Origin: Shinisaurus crocodilurus
Taxonomy: Eukaryota; Chordata; Lepidosauria; Squamata; Shinisauridae
DNA: 64,000 nt
Assembly (NCBI GenBank): GCA_021292165.1
Contig: CM037878.1
Span: 288,720,971-288,784,970, forward strand
Direction: 5' to 3'
In this document: positions 1 through 20,520 of the stretch, piece after piece
Numbering within the stretch: position 1 is the first letter of the stretch
Layout: every line of letters starts with the position of its first letter
Made by a program: the position numbers and the translations under genes
Notes under the pieces: generated by a model
Database searches by the model: none
What the model was told of the DNA's origin: nothing
Seen by the model: only the letters and a program-made list of their open reading frames with translations

Positions 1-216
1 CATCTGGGATTTGACTTTTTCAAAGCCCTGATTGGAAACTGTGGCTCGGAGCAAGATGGATGCATTTAGTCAGCACCCATGTCAATTGCCTTGTGGCAAT
101 CTTTTTAGCTTGGGGGGGGCTCATGGAATTAGAAATGGAGGCGTGTGATATGACAACCCCCTGATCCTTTCCACTATTAACTGGTCTTCCCTCATTGCTC
201 CCCGATGTTTTTGTAG
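1..216 (+). other. SERPINH1 intron, 3' part
   Basis: No coding signal precedes the acceptor at 209-216. No repeat recognised. Confidence 0.7.
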
Positions 217-315
217 CTCACTGGGATGAGAAGTTCCACCACCAGATGGTGGACAATCGTGGCTTCATGGTGACCCGTTCCTACACAGTTGGCATTCCCA
301 TGATGCATCGCACAG
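217..315 (+). CDS. SERPINH1: SERPINH1 coding exon (about residues 208-241)
   Basis: Acceptor ttttgtag at 209-216 and donor gtaag from 316. It reads [18 protein letters not shown] and onward to MMHRTG. The first two bases complete a Pro codon and the last base begins Gly241. It includes Arg222, a collagen-binding residue. Confidence 0.95.
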
Positions 316-3300
316 GTAAGAGGGCCAGGAAACGAGGCAAAATCCATCCTTGCATGAATCTCCATGTCCTTGTACAACCAGAACTTTTCCAGAGAAGATA
401 CCCGACTTCCCAGAATTCTAACATTTGCCCCCAACAACTTGAATTAACTAAAGGTGCAATCCTACGCAAGTTTAGACAGAAAAAAGGCCTACAACTCCCA
501 GCATGCCAGCTGGGGCATACTGGGAGTTGTAGGCCTTTTTTCTGTCTAAACATGCATAGGACTGTGTCCTAAGAAACCAGTTGAAAGAAACACTTGGGTT
601 GGATGCAGATTTAATTATACTTAGAGGAGCCCTGTTGAAATCAACTTAGCCATGACTAACTTTAAATCTCATTGATCTCAGTGGGTCTACTCTTAAGTAT
701 GACTAAAGCTGGATCCAACCCCTTTGATTTTTTTCTCACACCATGCCACATGGCTAGCTGAAAATGCTTAAAGTCTGCTAGTAAAGTCAGACAAAGTCCC
801 AAACAAAGCAAGAGGCGGAACTACAGCAGGGCAGAATTGCTCCTGAATATACTGGCTCAGTTCTCCACTCTAGATGGTGGAGTTTGCTCCTTCAGTTAAT
901 TGTAAGTTCCTCCTTTTTGAGAGGAGGGCACTTTATATTCTGCTTTATAAGAAATAGCAAAATTCTGCGAAGCAGTTTGATTCTGCAACAGGGTAATCCG
1001 CGTTCTACAGAGAGGCGATCCACATTCTGCTCCAGGAAAAATGAAAGTCTGTAGCCAATATGGATTGTCTTATTATTAATCTTCGTAAGTCACTCTGAGA
1101 GCCTTTTCTGGCTGAAGAGCGGGGTACAAATGCAATAAATAAATAAGTAAATAATAAAAATTGGGCCATCTTGCATGTCTTTGCTTGTTTCACGTGATTT
1201 ATTTCATCAAAGGGGGGGGCAGAAAGAGAGGCTCACTGAAGATGTGCGTGCCTCGTGGCCACGCATGCACACGGACCACTTCTGAGACTTTGTCCACGGG
1301 CTTCCAAGCCTTCCTTCTTCGCCTTAAAAGTCAGGGATGGGCAGCTTCGGGGGCTGGCTGTGCTGCCACACCCTGCCGGCACAATTGCCCCTGAACTTGT
1401 TGCTGCAGCGACAGCAAAAAAAAAACAAAAAGGGGCAATTTTGCTGGCAACAAGCCAGCTGCGCAGGGATTCTGTTTGCAAGCGGAATCACGCCCCCCGG
1501 GAAGCTTAAGGGCTAGAAACACGTGTTCTTTCGTTCTTCTTAAAAAAAAATAAAAGGGCAACTTTCTGGCCTTTTAAGCAAGGGGGTTACTCTCCAGGCT
1601 GATATTCTAAGGCACGCAGTGCTAGTTTCTGCACGCGTGGCGGGGAGAGGGGGGGGGGTTACACAGTGAAATCGCGTTCATAGCGGATGATCTTCGCGAC
1701 TGCGACGTGCACGGATGCCACGGGGGGTCTGACGCGCGCTCGGGGTCCTGCTGAAACCCTGCTTAGTCGCCCTGCTCAGGCCTTCCCTGCTCCTCCACCC
1801 CCCACCCCGGATCAGCCACCGATTTCTTTATGTTGCTTTGTCCAGGGCTGTACAACTACTTCAGCGACGAGGAGGAGAAGCTGCAGATCGTGGAGATGCC
1901 GCTGGCCCACAAACTCTCCAGCATGCTAGTCCTCATGCCCAACCACGTCGAGCCGCTGGAGAGGGTGGAGAAGCTGCTGACCCGGGAGCAGCTCAAGAGC
2001 TGGCTGGGCAAGCTGAAGAAGAGGGCCGTGGCCATCTCCCTGCCCAAGGTCAGCCTGGAAGTCAGCCACGACCTCCACGTGAGTAGATGCCACCATTCCA
2101 GGGGGGAGCGGATCCCTTCGCGCTCTGGCGCGGGACCTCGGGATTGAAGGGGTTAAAATGTCTACGACCCTGAAGGCTTACAATCCACCCTGTAGGCTTG
2201 CCGCCCTACGTGGAACAGCAGAGCGTGAGATGGAAGATATAGCCTCTGTCCCATGTGTGTAACCGGCCCATGTAGTTCACACAGAGATTCAGCATGTCTC
2301 CCCCTCCTCGCAGCATTTCAAAGCGTCTCGGATTTCAGCCAGCTTGCAGCTCACTCGTCCTGTAACTAGGAATTAACTCTATAGATTCCACAACAGGGTT
2401 TTTACTACCTGTTTATTCTATATCAGAGTAAATACAATCTCCTAGGTTACAGTCTATATTGCAGATTAAAATGCATAGCATAGTCCAGTGGACCAAGTCC
2501 AGTCTAGCACACTTCATTACATGTTTGCAATAAGTCAGAGCATCAGAGAGAAGAGACAAGAAGCAGCACACAGAAAGCAATCCTTCTCTCAATTAAAACT
2601 GGTTACAGGAAACGAAACCTAACAACCCATACTACGTCATCAGAAAGTACAAACCATGTGATCAGCTCGTATTTCGTATACACCTACTTTTCCCATGAGA
2701 ACAGAATAGTAGTGCCAGACTCAACATGAGTGTTTTTCTTGCCATCCTGTACCTTTCCAAATGAAAACAATTTGTGCCACAGCTGTTGTTTTGCTGCATG
2801 TCACAACAGGGATCCTGCCTTCCTCTGGGCAGCTCAGACTCGGAGGAGGTTCTGACCCGGATTTCTTCCCCGCTTCAGTCCCAGCCCTCTCGCCATTAGG
2901 GCAGGGGGTGGGGAACGTGTTTTGGGGGTGGCCACGCCCCCATGACCTCAGTGGGTGGGAGGGAAGCTGCTCTGGCCGAGGAGGCCCCTCCACTCCGTGT
3001 CATAGTTGGGACGGCTTATAGGTCAGAAGCAGCACCTTGAATGGGGCTTGGAAAGATACCGGCAGCCCTTCTTCCCTGGCTCTTGCCTCAGTTTTGTGTC
3101 TCCCGGGTCATTTCCTCCTCTGGTTCCCATGTTTCAACCCATTGTCCGCTCTACATCTGTGCTCTGCGCGATTGAAGTCGCTGATTGAAGTCGAGTTTCC
3201 CATTGAAACTTTTTCATTGATTTCCTGAGCGACGGTGCAGATGTGGCCGCTAAGCCCATGTTAACTTCCAACTAAACAGAGTGTAATCTACACGGTTTTG

Positions 3301-4180
3301 TTTCACCATATATATATATATTTTGTATGCTTTTCTTTTTACATTTAGAGGGAAAGTCCTTAAAATATTCCCACATGGGGTCTTTCTTATGACCAGCACC
3401 CAGGACAGTTTGAGGTTAACAGCACAATCCTATACATGTCTGCTCCGAAATAAGTTCCACTGCGTTGAACGGGGCTTGCTCCCAGCTAAGTGGGTATGGG
3501 GTTCCAGCCTTAGTATGGGAGTACATTACTTCCCCAGTTAGACCCTCTTCCTCTCTTTTAAACTTCCAGCAAGCTGCTCAGACCTTTTTACAGCACTGAG
3601 CTTTGAGCCTTTTCTACCTGTTTTTCTGCTGAATTGTTTTATTTTTGCTCTTGGGTTTCGTTCTGTGAAATTGACATTAGTAATTTGAATTGCTTTTTAC
3701 CGGGCGTTCCATTATTTTATGCAGTTTTTTTGTGAGTTTATAAGAGGAGAGTGATAAATGTCTTTTGCGTGATGTCGTAGAAAATAGAAACGGTAAGGGG
3801 GGGGGGACGCAGTCTATAGAACTATGAAAAAGCGAACATTTCTGACCTCCCAACGTATATCTATTCCTCATTTCCAGAAACACTTGGCTGATCTCGGCTT
3901 AACTGAAGCCATTGACAAAACCAAGGCTGACCTGTCCAAGATCTCGGGCAAGAAGAATCTCTACCTCTCCAACGTTTTCCACGCTGCAGCCTTCGAGTGG
4001 GACACGGAGGGGAACCCCTTTGACGGGGACCTCTATGGCCGGGAAGAGATGAGGAACCCAAAGCTCTTTTACGCCGATCACCCGTTCATTTTCCTCATCA
4101 AAGACAACAAGACCAATTCAATCCTTTTCATTGGTAGACTGGTTAGGCCCAAAGGAGACAAAATGCGCGACGAATTGTAG
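217..4180 (+). CDS. SERPINH1: SERPINH1 (HSP47, collagen-specific ER chaperone), 3' half, spliced and 5'-partial
   Basis: Non-inhibitory serpin that binds procollagen triple helices in the ER and escorts them to the Golgi. Three exons are visible: 217-315, 1846-2078 and 3878-4180, joined in phase (last codon split 1/2, then a clean boundary). If the protein has the human length of 418, they encode about residues 208-418. On that numbering Arg222 (exon 1 here) and Leu381, Tyr383 and Asp385 (in the KLFYADHPF stretch), the known collagen-contact residues, are all present. The protein ends in RDEL, a KDEL-receptor retrieval signal. All splice sites are canonical (tag/ttccag acceptors, gtaag/gtgag donors). 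The 5' exons with signal peptide and serpin N-terminus lie before position 1. Its downstream neighbour RPS3 points towards it. Identification is by recall of the family sequence, not a search. Confidence 0.96.
316..1845 (+). other. SERPINH1 intron
   Basis: 1.5 kb intron. It holds a Harbinger-like foldback at 452-569, a short old LINE-type tail with AAAT repeats near 1085-1155 and a GC-rich stretch around 1240-1800. No additional exon is seen between the two in-phase coding exons. Confidence 0.8.
452..569. mobile_element. Harbinger-like foldback MITE (family B)
   Basis: Long inverted repeat whose arms read GGTGCAATCCTACGCAAG and its complement, with a central CTACAACTCCCAGCATGCC core on both arms. 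Flanked by TAA at 449-451 and 570-572, a 3-bp duplication typical of PIF/Harbinger elements. Non-coding. Confidence 0.7.
1846..2078 (+). CDS. SERPINH1: SERPINH1 coding exon (about residues 241-318)
   Basis: Acceptor ttgtccag ends at 1845 and donor gtgagt starts at 2079. It contains [16 protein letters not shown] and the [13 protein letters not shown] helix typical of HSP47. The exon is GC-rich relative to its introns and ends on a codon boundary. Confidence 0.95.
2079..3877 (+). other. SERPINH1 last intron
   Basis: 1.8 kb intron. The AT-rich part at about 2270-2720 resembles a degraded LTR-like repeat on the minus strand (it has AATAAA on that strand), but no clear ends were found. An old palindromic MITE lies at about 3418-3512. 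The rest is unassigned. Confidence 0.6.
3418..3512. repeat. Old palindromic MITE (CACAATCCTATACATGTCT type)
   Basis: Imperfect inverted repeat with the centre around CACTGCGTTGAACGGGG. A related copy is at about 4445-4537, and short relics lie near 648-716 and 26600-26680. Ends resemble family B (CAATCCTATGCAT), so it is probably another Harbinger-type derivative. Confidence 0.45.
3878..4180 (+). CDS. SERPINH1: SERPINH1 last coding exon (about residues 319-418)
   Basis: Acceptor catttccag ends at 3877. 100 codons then TAG at 4178-4180. It carries the degenerate reactive-centre loop region, the [13 protein letters not shown] strand with Leu381, Tyr383 and Asp385, and the C-terminal RDEL. Divergent sites versus human ([22 protein letters not shown]) are compatible with a reptile orthologue. 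Confidence 0.96.
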   Translation, partial: KHLADLGLTEAIDKTKADLSKISGKKNLYLSNVFHAAAFEWDTEGNPFDGDLYGREEMRNPKLFYADHPFIFLIKDNKTNSILFIGRLVRPKGDKMRDEL

Positions 4181-4270
4181 TGTGTGTGCGCGCGTGCGTG
4201 TGTGTGTGCGCGCATGTGTGTATGTCTTTGGGTTTGTTTTTTTTAAACGGGGGGGACATGATGTCATGTA
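4181..4270 (+). repeat. SERPINH1 3' UTR start with (TG/CG)n microsatellite
   Basis: The stop codon is followed directly by an alternating purine-pyrimidine TG/CG run at about 4180-4215. The 3' UTR end is not obvious; no AATAAA is seen nearby. An ATTAAA at 5621-5626 is a weak candidate. Confidence 0.6.
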
Positions 4271-4280
4271 TCTTCTATGA

Positions 4281-4415
4281 CAGTGTTCTCCAACCTTGGG
4301 TCCCCAGATGTTTTTGGCCTACAACTCCCAGCATGCCCCAGCCAGCGTAGCTGGCTGGGGCATGCTGGGAGCTGTAGGCCAAAAACATCTGGGGACCCAA
4401 GGTTGGAGAACACTG
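4281..4415. mobile_element. 135-bp hAT foldback MITE (family A)
   Basis: Near-perfect palindrome, ends CAGTGTTCTCC and GGAGAACACTG. Exact 8-bp target duplication TTCTATGA at 4273-4280 and 4416-4423, as expected of hAT transposition. Arms include the CAGATGTTTTTGGCC and CTACAACTCCCAGCATGCC blocks. Non-coding. Confidence 0.9.
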
Positions 4416-4444
4416 TTCTATGAGCTGGTGCTCCCAAGCCATTA

Positions 4445-4537
4445 AGGCTGCAATCTCATGCATCCTTACATAGGAGTAAGCCCCACTGAATTTAGTGGGA
4501 CTTGCTCCTGAGTAGACCTGCAGAAGATTGCTCTGCA
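4445..4537. repeat. Old palindromic MITE
   Basis: Inverted-repeat arms (GCAATCTCATGCATCC and complement) around CCACTGAATTTAGTGGG. Related to the copy at 3418-3512. Confidence 0.5.
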
Positions 4538-4810
4538 TAAATACCGGTGGTCATAATAGGGAAGGGCGGGGAGCGATTCTCCCGAACTGCCCCTTCTGCT
4601 GCCACTGAAATCTCCTCGGATATTTTGCTCATCCTCTTCTTGTGTTGAGATGCTGTCCTCGGAGTCCGTCGCAGCTCAGAGGGAGTAGGAACTGCAATTT
4701 ACGTTGCAAATAACTGAAGGGCGCAAACCTGTGTTATGTTCAGACGGGGGAAAAAAAGTTGTACGGCTCCCAGCATTCCCCAGCCAGCACGAAGCCGGTT
4801 AGTGGGCAAT

Positions 4811-5150
4811 TCAGGACAGATGAAAGGAAGTCCTTCACACAGTGCAGTTAAACAGTGGAATTCACACAAGTGATGGCGACCAATTTGGATGGCTTTGAAA
4901 GCGGGTAGGGCAAATTCATGGATAGGAGACGGCTATGAATGGCTACTAGTCCTCATGGGCTATATGCTGCCTCCAGTCTCAGAGGCAAGTATGTCTGTGT
5001 ACACCAGTCACTGGGGAACATGGGCGGGAGGGTGCTGTGGCCTTCATGTCCTGCCTGTGGGTTTCCCGTGGGCAGCTGGTTGGCCACTGTGTGAACAGGA
5101 TGCTGGACTAGATGGACCCTTGGCCTGATCCAGCAGGGCTCTTGTGTTCT
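4811..5150 (+). mobile_element. CR1-like LINE 3' end
   Basis: Ends in GACTAGATGGACCCTTGGCC then CTGATCCAGCAGGG and a TTCTTA-type tail, the 3' end of a CR1-like family repeated at 19.2, 22.4 and 51.4 kb. Non-coding fragment. Confidence 0.6.
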
Positions 5151-5193
5151 TACGACTTTTTTCTGTCTAAGCCACACATAGGATTGCGCCCTA
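5150..5193. mobile_element. Harbinger-like foldback, right-end fragment
   Basis: Reads TTTTTTCTGTCTAAG to GGATTGCGCCCTAAG, matching only the terminal arm of family B. The left arm is absent, so it is truncated against the CR1 end. Confidence 0.5.
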
Positions 5194-5735
5194 AGAAAAT
5201 AAGGTCAGACGCACCCCAAGCATTTGTTGCAAGTTGAAGAGATCCTTTTAATTCTTCGGTATCTACCCCTCTCGGTGCGAAGTAGGAGTATAAACCTCCA
5301 TCCACAGATCATCAATGGATGGATGAAATTCTGAATTTGTATCTCGTATTTATATAAGAACCAAGTAATTGCGGTGGGGTGGGGGGGTTGGATACAAGCT
5401 TTTTCTGATCTATTGTTGATTTCTCACCTGTGAAACCCATATTGCATTGTTAAAAAGAAAGGTGGATTGATTCAAAAACAAGAATATGAATTCACTCTTA
5501 GAAGAGATCATAAGTTTTACCTCCACCACAGACATGCTTTTACAGATAAACTGAAAAGTTCCAGGCCAAGTGCCGTGGAAAAAGGAATCTTGATGCACGG
5601 ACCGCTTAAGCACTGCTTACATTAAAGTCAGCTTGGTGTGGTGATTGCAACTCAAACCAGTTTAGGTGTGAGTGGGGTGGATAGCCCTGTAGGTGCATCC
5701 GTAACATGGCTTAACTGATCTTCGGTAGCAAATGT
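5194..5735. other. Unassigned intergenic sequence
   Basis: No convincing coding exon or repeat seen. It could be part of the SERPINH1 3' flank or UTR (ATTAAA at 5621-5626). Confidence 0.4.
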
Positions 5736-5739
5736 TCAT

Positions 5740-6220
5740 TTCATTTTCATTTACCGGTATTACATTTCTGTACCACCCAATAGCCAAATCTCTCTGGGTG
5801 GTTTACAAAGATTTTAAAACCTTAAAAATATACATGATAAAAACCATATACATATAAACATACAACATAGAGAGCGAGACACACGCTCGCGAGACAAATA
5901 TTGAAGGCCTGATTAAAACCTCATATTAAAACTTCATCAAATACCTGAGAGGATCAAGTCTTAACCAGGCACCAAAAAGATAACAATGTTGGCGCCAGGC
6001 GGGCCTCATGGGGGAGATCATTCCAGAATTGGGAGGCCACCACTGAGAAGGCCCTCTCCCTCGACCCTGTCTTCTGAGCCTCAGAGGAGGCACCTGGAGG
6101 AGGGCCTTAGATGATGCCCCTAGTGTACAGGTAGGTTCATGCCGGGAGAGGTGCTCTGCAGGGTATTGCAGTCCCAAGCTGTAAGGCGTTATGGGTCAAA
6201 ACCAGTACTTTGAGTTGGCT
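5740..6220 (-). mobile_element. L2-like LINE 3' end
   Basis: On the minus strand it contains the degraded end of a LINE ORF (TRDSSFSVVAPxLWN-type segment) and the tail with the GAGAGATTTGGCTATTGGG motif. Related copies are at 14.7, 28.0-28.5, 50.7-51.3, 52.2 and 62.9-63.3 kb. Confidence 0.55.
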
Positions 6221-6418
6221 TTTTCTCTCGGAGGCTACTTTCCCCATTGGCTGATCTGTACAAGTGCAGACTTTCCTAAAAAAAAAAAAGTTACCCTCTC
6301 TATATGTGGTTCTGTCATATTTTTGTATTTACATCCAAGTACAGCAAGGTGAATGAGCTACTTGAGCCATCAGATGAAGGGGCCTAACCTTGCAAGCAAT
6401 GCTGAACTGACCAAAGGA

Positions 6419-7095
6419 ACATAGAATAGTAGAATTGGACAGGGCCTACCAGGCCATCGAGTCCAACCCCCTGCTCGGTGCAGGAATCCAAGTCAAAGCA
6501 TCCCTGACAGATGGCCGTCCAGCTGCACCTTGAATGCCTCCAGTGTGGGAGAGCCCACCACCTCCCTAGGTAGTTGGTTCCTTTGTCGTATTGCTGGGCC
6601 TGATGTCAAGGCGGAATCTGGCTTCCTGCAAGTACTTAAAGAGCACTATCATGTCTCCCCTCAAGTCTTCTCTTCTGAAGGCTAAACATGCCCAGTTCTT
6701 TCAGTCTCTCCTCACAGGGCCTTGTTTCCAGCCCCTTTATCATCTTTGTTGCCCTCCTCTGAACCTTTTCTGGTTTGTCTACATCTTAAAGTGTGGTGCC
6801 CAGAACTGGACGCAGTACTCAAGATGAGGCCTAACCAGTGCTGAGTAGAGGGGAACTAGTACTTCCCACGATTTGGAAACAATACTTCTATTAAGGCAGC
6901 CCAAAATAGCATTTGCCTTTTTTGCAGCCACATCATATTGCTGGCTCCTATTCAGCTTGTGATCTACAACAATTCCAAGATCCTTCTCACTTGTAGCCAA
7001 GTTCCCCCCCATCTTGTAATTGTGCATTTGGTTTCTTTTTCCTAGGTGCAGCACTTGGCATTTATCCCTATAAATGTTGTCAAGGTCACAAGTAC
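6419..7095 (-). mobile_element. CR1 LINE, 3' part with reverse-transcriptase ORF remnant
   Basis: The minus strand encodes a degraded CR1 ORF2 C-terminal segment (LGIVVDHKLNRSQQYDVAAK, and [18 protein letters not shown]) and ends in the CR1 3' UTR with the ATTCTATG-type tail (CATAGAATAG on plus). Classic CR1 5'-truncated insertion. Inactive. Confidence 0.85.
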
Positions 7096-8715
7096 TGTGA
7101 AGGGGAAAGGTGGCCCCATAACCAGAGCAAATCCATATGCCCAGCTTGGAAGTCACAAACTCCTTTTCCAGGCCAGAGGGGCTCATAATGAACCTGCAGT
7201 GGAAGCAGGAGTGTGAAGAAGGCCCATGCCTGGAACGATTTCCCCGCTGTGGACCAACTGCTATGTATCGGCCATGCTAGCTAAAACTGCAGCCCGTGCC
7301 GAGAGGCAGAATACCTTGTGGGGGCCGACAGCGGGCTGGCTATTCTCTACCCAGCAGGCTTGCCAAGACTAGAGTGCTGGACTTGATAGACCCTCTGATC
7401 CGATCCACTAGGGCAGGTCTTTGATACAGAACCCAAATGCATATCTAGAGCTGCCCTCCCGTTCATCTAAATCAGGTAGGGGGAATCCATGGCCCTCCCA
7501 ACTGCTGTCGCATTGTAATTCCCATCAGCCCTGGCAAGCACAGCCAATGGTGAGGGATGATGGGAGTTGTAGTCCAATACTTTTGAGGGCCATACCGCCC
7601 CCGATATAATAAAACATGGATGCCCCCCAGAGCTAACCCACTCCTTATCCTGAGTAGGAAATCCATGCCAGCAGGGGGGGGGAACTGAGCAGAAAGGCCA
7701 GCGTTGCACCCTTTCTGCTTGGAAACCCAGGTTCCTGTGTCCTGGGATGAAGCCAGTGGAGCAGGAGGAGTGGTGGAGGCAATCTTCACCACCCTGTCTG
7801 GCGACTTTTGCCGGATGGGCAACCTGTATAGTGAGCATTTTGGATGGGGAGAGGGGGCGGCGCGGGATATCTCCCACCTTCCCCCTCCAAGGTCGATTTT
7901 CCAGCCTTGGAGACCAGCCGGTGCAGCTCTTTTTGTGGCAGCTGCGGAGAGGGTGTGTGTCAGATCAACAGCTGCCCCGTCGGAGGGCTGCCTCCCACCT
8001 CGGGAGGGGTTTTCCGAGCCATCCTATGGCCCCTGGGATGCTTGCCTGGGGAATCATAGGCTTGCTCTCTCCTCCTAGGGGTAGCCCGGTGGCAGCGGGG
8101 GGGGGGGGGGATCATCTTGCAGCGTTGGATCTAGCAGCACTTAAGTAGCGCTTTGGAAAGTGGCCAGAAGTGCGGTTAAGCAGCTGCCAGCCTGAGCGCT
8201 TACAGCAAACTTCGCAGCCGTCGACATTTTCCATGAGTGCGACAACTCCTGGAGGCTTTACAAATCTCTGAAAATAACCCATTTCCGCACTTTCTGAACC
8301 TCATCCCTTTGAACGACGGCAATCAAATTTGATAGCCGACACCTTCCAGTGGGGCCTCTTCTGGCTTTTTAGACACTTGACCATTTTTCCGGGGACAATC
8401 AGCATTCAAAATGGTCAGCATTTTTCACGAAACACTGAACATTCTCACAGTTGTGTACATAGGAAGGAATGCAAGTGCGCGCACGTTCTTACCCTGGTTT
8501 TCATTAAGTACACCTCTTGATAGACAAAGAGAGTTTGGACCCAAGTCATGTTCAAATTGGAAACTTTAAAAAAATGGGTTTTCCTACATGGGATTTCTCC
8601 AGTGCATCCTTCCCCATCTTGTGGCCTTCCAGATATATTTGACCAACTCTCATTCTTCAACCATATAGTCCCAACACATCTAGAGGGCGCCAAGTTGGGC
8701 AAGGTTGCTCTAGCG
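7096..8715. other. Intergenic, mostly unassigned
   Basis: A hAT-like foldback is likely at about 7470-7597 (GGGAGTTGTAGTCCAATAC arm). GC-rich stretch at 7680-8160 with poly-G runs. Overlapping open frames here lack family resemblance and are treated as chance. Confidence 0.5.
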
Positions 8716-8792
8716 CAGTGTTCTCCAACCTTGGGTCCCCAGATGTTTTTGGCCTACAACTCCCAGCATACCCCAGCCAGCTATCTGGTTGG
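8716..8792. mobile_element. Family A hAT foldback, left half only
   Basis: Starts CAGTGTTCTCCAACC and stops inside the palindrome, where the sequence continues into a CR1-like 3' fragment (CTGGACCAGGCCCTTGG, to about 8840). Confidence 0.65.
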
Positions 8793-9039
8793 CTACTATG
8801 GGAACTATGCTGGACCAGGCCCTTGGGCTGATCCAGGATGACAAGTTTGTCCAATATGTGACCCCATTGCACCCCTTCTGTATCAGTGAGGCAAAATTAC
8901 CCATTAGCCTTTTGCAGAGAAATTGAAAGGGGTGTGTGAGCTATCAAACCTATCACCAAAGCCCAGCACTTGAAGACAGTTCAAACAAAATTGCAATTTG
9001 TCACCCAGTCATTCCTGGGTGCTGAGATTTTGCCCTAAG

Positions 9040-9141
9040 CAGCCCAGTCTCTGGTAAGCTGAGTCAGGCCTGGTTAGTACTTGGATGGGTGGGCAACCAG
9101 ATGCTGTAGGGAGAGGCCAGAGCTCAGTGTGGTAGGAGTAC
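9040..9141 (+). mobile_element. 5S rRNA-like SINE head, degraded
   Basis: CAGGCCTGGTTAGTACTTGG followed by a GATGGGTGG and a GATGCTGTAGG segment matches the internal promoter and 3' part of 5S rRNA. The 5' part is eroded, so it is a SINE relic rather than a 5S gene. Confidence 0.55.
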
Positions 9142-9142
9142 C

Positions 9143-9295
9143 TGCTTTCATAGATTTCATATAGAGTTGGAAGCTTACAAGGCTATTTCCTACAACTCCC
9201 AGCATTCCCCAGCCAGCATGAGTCCAACCCCCTGCTCAATGTAGGAAACTAGGCCAAGTAACAACTAGGCCTGACCCTGCTTAGCTTGCATGCAG
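9143..9295 (-). mobile_element. 5S-CR1 SINE, inverted and interrupted by a foldback fragment
   Basis: On minus: a 5S head (AAGCTAAGCAGGGTCAGGCC) then a CR1-type tail, split at about 9187-9220 by a short CTACAACTCCCAGCATTCC fragment. Confidence 0.5.
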
Positions 9296-9442
9296 AAGGT
9301 CCCAGGTTTGATCCCCGGCCTGTCCAGGTAGGGCTCAGAATGCTGCCGGAAATCCGGGAGAGCCATTGCTGCCAGTCAGTGTCGACAATATTGGGCTAGA
9401 TGGCCCAAGGGTCTGACTCCGTATAAGGCAGCTTCCTATGTT
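9285..9442 (+). mobile_element. tRNA-headed SINE with LINE-type tail
   Basis: Contains a B-box-like GGTTTGATCC and the tail GGGCTAGATGGCCC, GTCTGACTCCGTATAAGGCA and CTTCCTATGTTC. Similar copies at 39757-39920, 42806-43003, 57103-57312 and 60815-60958. Confidence 0.6.
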
Positions 9443-10539
9443 CTCCAGCTACAAAGGTCTGTTCCTCCCTCTGTTAAAGGTTACACTGTGGTGCACATGG
9501 GGCGGGGGCAGCAGGGAAGAGAGCAGGGCAAAGAGTACTTGGCAAGATGAATGGTTTGTGTTATTGCATGATGTGGATGCAAGTGCTCCATGCCTCATTT
9601 TCTATTATCACACCAAACTTTTGTTGCACTATTTTTTCAATAAAATATTTTTCACTGAGTTGGTATTGAGCATCATCAAGCATGTACAACCCAAATTCAG
9701 AAAATGGGCTGACAGTTGCGTGCCTCCTGTTGCTTGGTGCAGGACTGTCTCACCCGGACCCTACAGCAGGGGTGAGGAAACTTTTCCAGTCAAGGGCTGC
9801 ATTCCCTTCGGGGTCAGTCTGTCCGGCTGGGCCAGAGTTAAGTAGTTGGCAAGGCTGCTCCCTCTCCCTGTGAAATTGGCAGAGGGCCTGTTCAGGATAG
9901 TACCTTGGCCCCGCAAAAAGTGAGCTTGGTCACAGAAGAGCAGTCCAGAGGCAGATGGAAAGGAAACGCTCAGGTTAAGTCAGGGGACTGCATAAAATTG
10001 GACGGTATGTTTGCCAGCCCTATAGGATCGATCACCAACACCGATCAGAGCACAAAATTAAAAGCTGCTTAGATCAGGGGTACCTATCTTTTGGGGCAGT
10101 GGGCACATTTGAGAATTTCGGGAGACGGTCAGGAGCGCTCTTGCAAAATGGCTGCCACACTGGCTTGCCCAGTCATAAAATGGCTGCCGTGGTGGCCCTG
10201 GCTGGACACACAACCGTTTCCCAAAAGGCAAACCGGCAAGACGAAAAGTAACTTCCCCAAGAATCCAAGTACAAGACAGGAAGCACTCTTTCCAATGCAA
10301 GTAAAGATGGCTCTAGAGGGCAGAACTTCACTTTGCAGCATGCCCACCTCCCAATTACTTTAAAAAATAATCTTAAGAAATAAAATCGGGAGGGGGAGGG
10401 AGCCTGGTGTCTACCATTGGAGAACCCTGAGTTCGGGGGGAAGGGGACATGACCCACCAAGGAGGGCCCCACATCCTTTCTCTTTCCTACCCCTTCCATT
10501 TAAATATAACATTTTAATCTCGCCCTTTTATGGTAACAA

Positions 10540-10700
10540 CAAAAAAGCACACCCCCCCCAAAAAGATGGTAACAACAAAGCACAAAAAAGGGGGGAGGGG
10601 AGGTGGGATTCATATCACGAAACATACCAATATACAGTAGTCATTAGTATCTCCCTTGATACAAAGAAAAAGCATCCCAAAAAAAAGAACCGGGGTGACT
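10540..10700 (-). mobile_element. L1-like LINE 3' UTR fragment
   Basis: Its reverse complement matches the 3' UTR of the plus-strand L1-like element at 12.66-12.77 kb (GAGATACTAATGACTACTG block, then T/G-rich run). Confidence 0.65.
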
Positions 10701-11011
10701 AAAAAGGCAAAATAAAGAATGGGAGAAGAGGAGGTCGCTCTTGAAATCAGTACTTTTGAGGCAAGGAAGTTGAACCCAAAGGGCACGCAGCTCAGCACTT
10801 AGGAGAATGCCCATAAAGCTTTCAGAACACTTGGCGACTTGTACTGCCAGGGCCAGGCAGCACCGGCTGCCAGAGATTACCCCAATCAGATTGCGCTCAA
10901 AATCAGAGAAGGGGGGGACGGAACCGGTGCGTTTTTGGACATTGGCTCAACAGGTCCAAGGTCCTAGAGTAGTCCAAGATGAATGTGAGCACGTAACAGA
11001 ACCAGCCTCTG

Positions 11012-11085
11012 CCATGTTATATTTTCTGATTTTATTAAGAGATTTTTACAAGACAATAAACTCTTTGTTCCAGACCTTTGAAAAC
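11012..11085 (-). other. RPS3: RPS3 non-coding last exon with poly(A) signal
   Basis: On minus, a T-rich tract and attgcag (11091-11086) precede GTTTTCAAAGG. AATAAA lies at 11036-11031, preceded by a GTCTTGTAAAAATCTCTT block that resembles the mammalian RPS3 3' end. It pairs with the donor just after the stop codon (intron about 357 nt). The exact cleavage point, taken as about 20 nt past the signal, is an estimate. Confidence 0.65.
11031..11036 (-). terminator. RPS3: RPS3 poly(A) signal AATAAA
   Basis: TTTATT on plus, hence AATAAA on the RPS3 strand, inside the inferred last exon. Confidence 0.65.
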
Positions 11086-11446
11086 CTGCAATAATAATAA
11101 TAATAAAAAAAGCACTGGTGAGTGAGCAGGCAATCTCAGTATTAAAAACGGGCCAAGGACCCGTGGTTTTTTTGTTTTGCTGTAAAGCATCAAGTACCCT
11201 GGTGGTACTCCATAAATACTAGCAGCAGTTAAAATACCAACAGCTACCATGCACCATACAACCAATTAGCGCTGTGAATTAATAGCTCATCCAAGTCACC
11301 TTTCCCCAATCCGTCGCCCTCCAGATGTGCTGGACGGCAACTCCCCATCCTTCCATGCCAGCACAGGGCCGGGGAAGGACGATCCGGGTCACCCCCGACC
11401 AGCTTTCCCGCCGCCTGGGTGGACAAAGGCACAGCCAACTCACCCC

Positions 11447-20498
<9,052 letters not shown>

Positions 20499-20520
20499 CT
20501 TGAGCCGCGCCGCCCAGGCG

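Noticed and set aside
195..572. SERPINH1 frame continuing past 315 as one 125-residue protein
   Set aside because: The donor at 316 and in-phase next exon at 1846 show splicing; the continuation runs into intron and a MITE.
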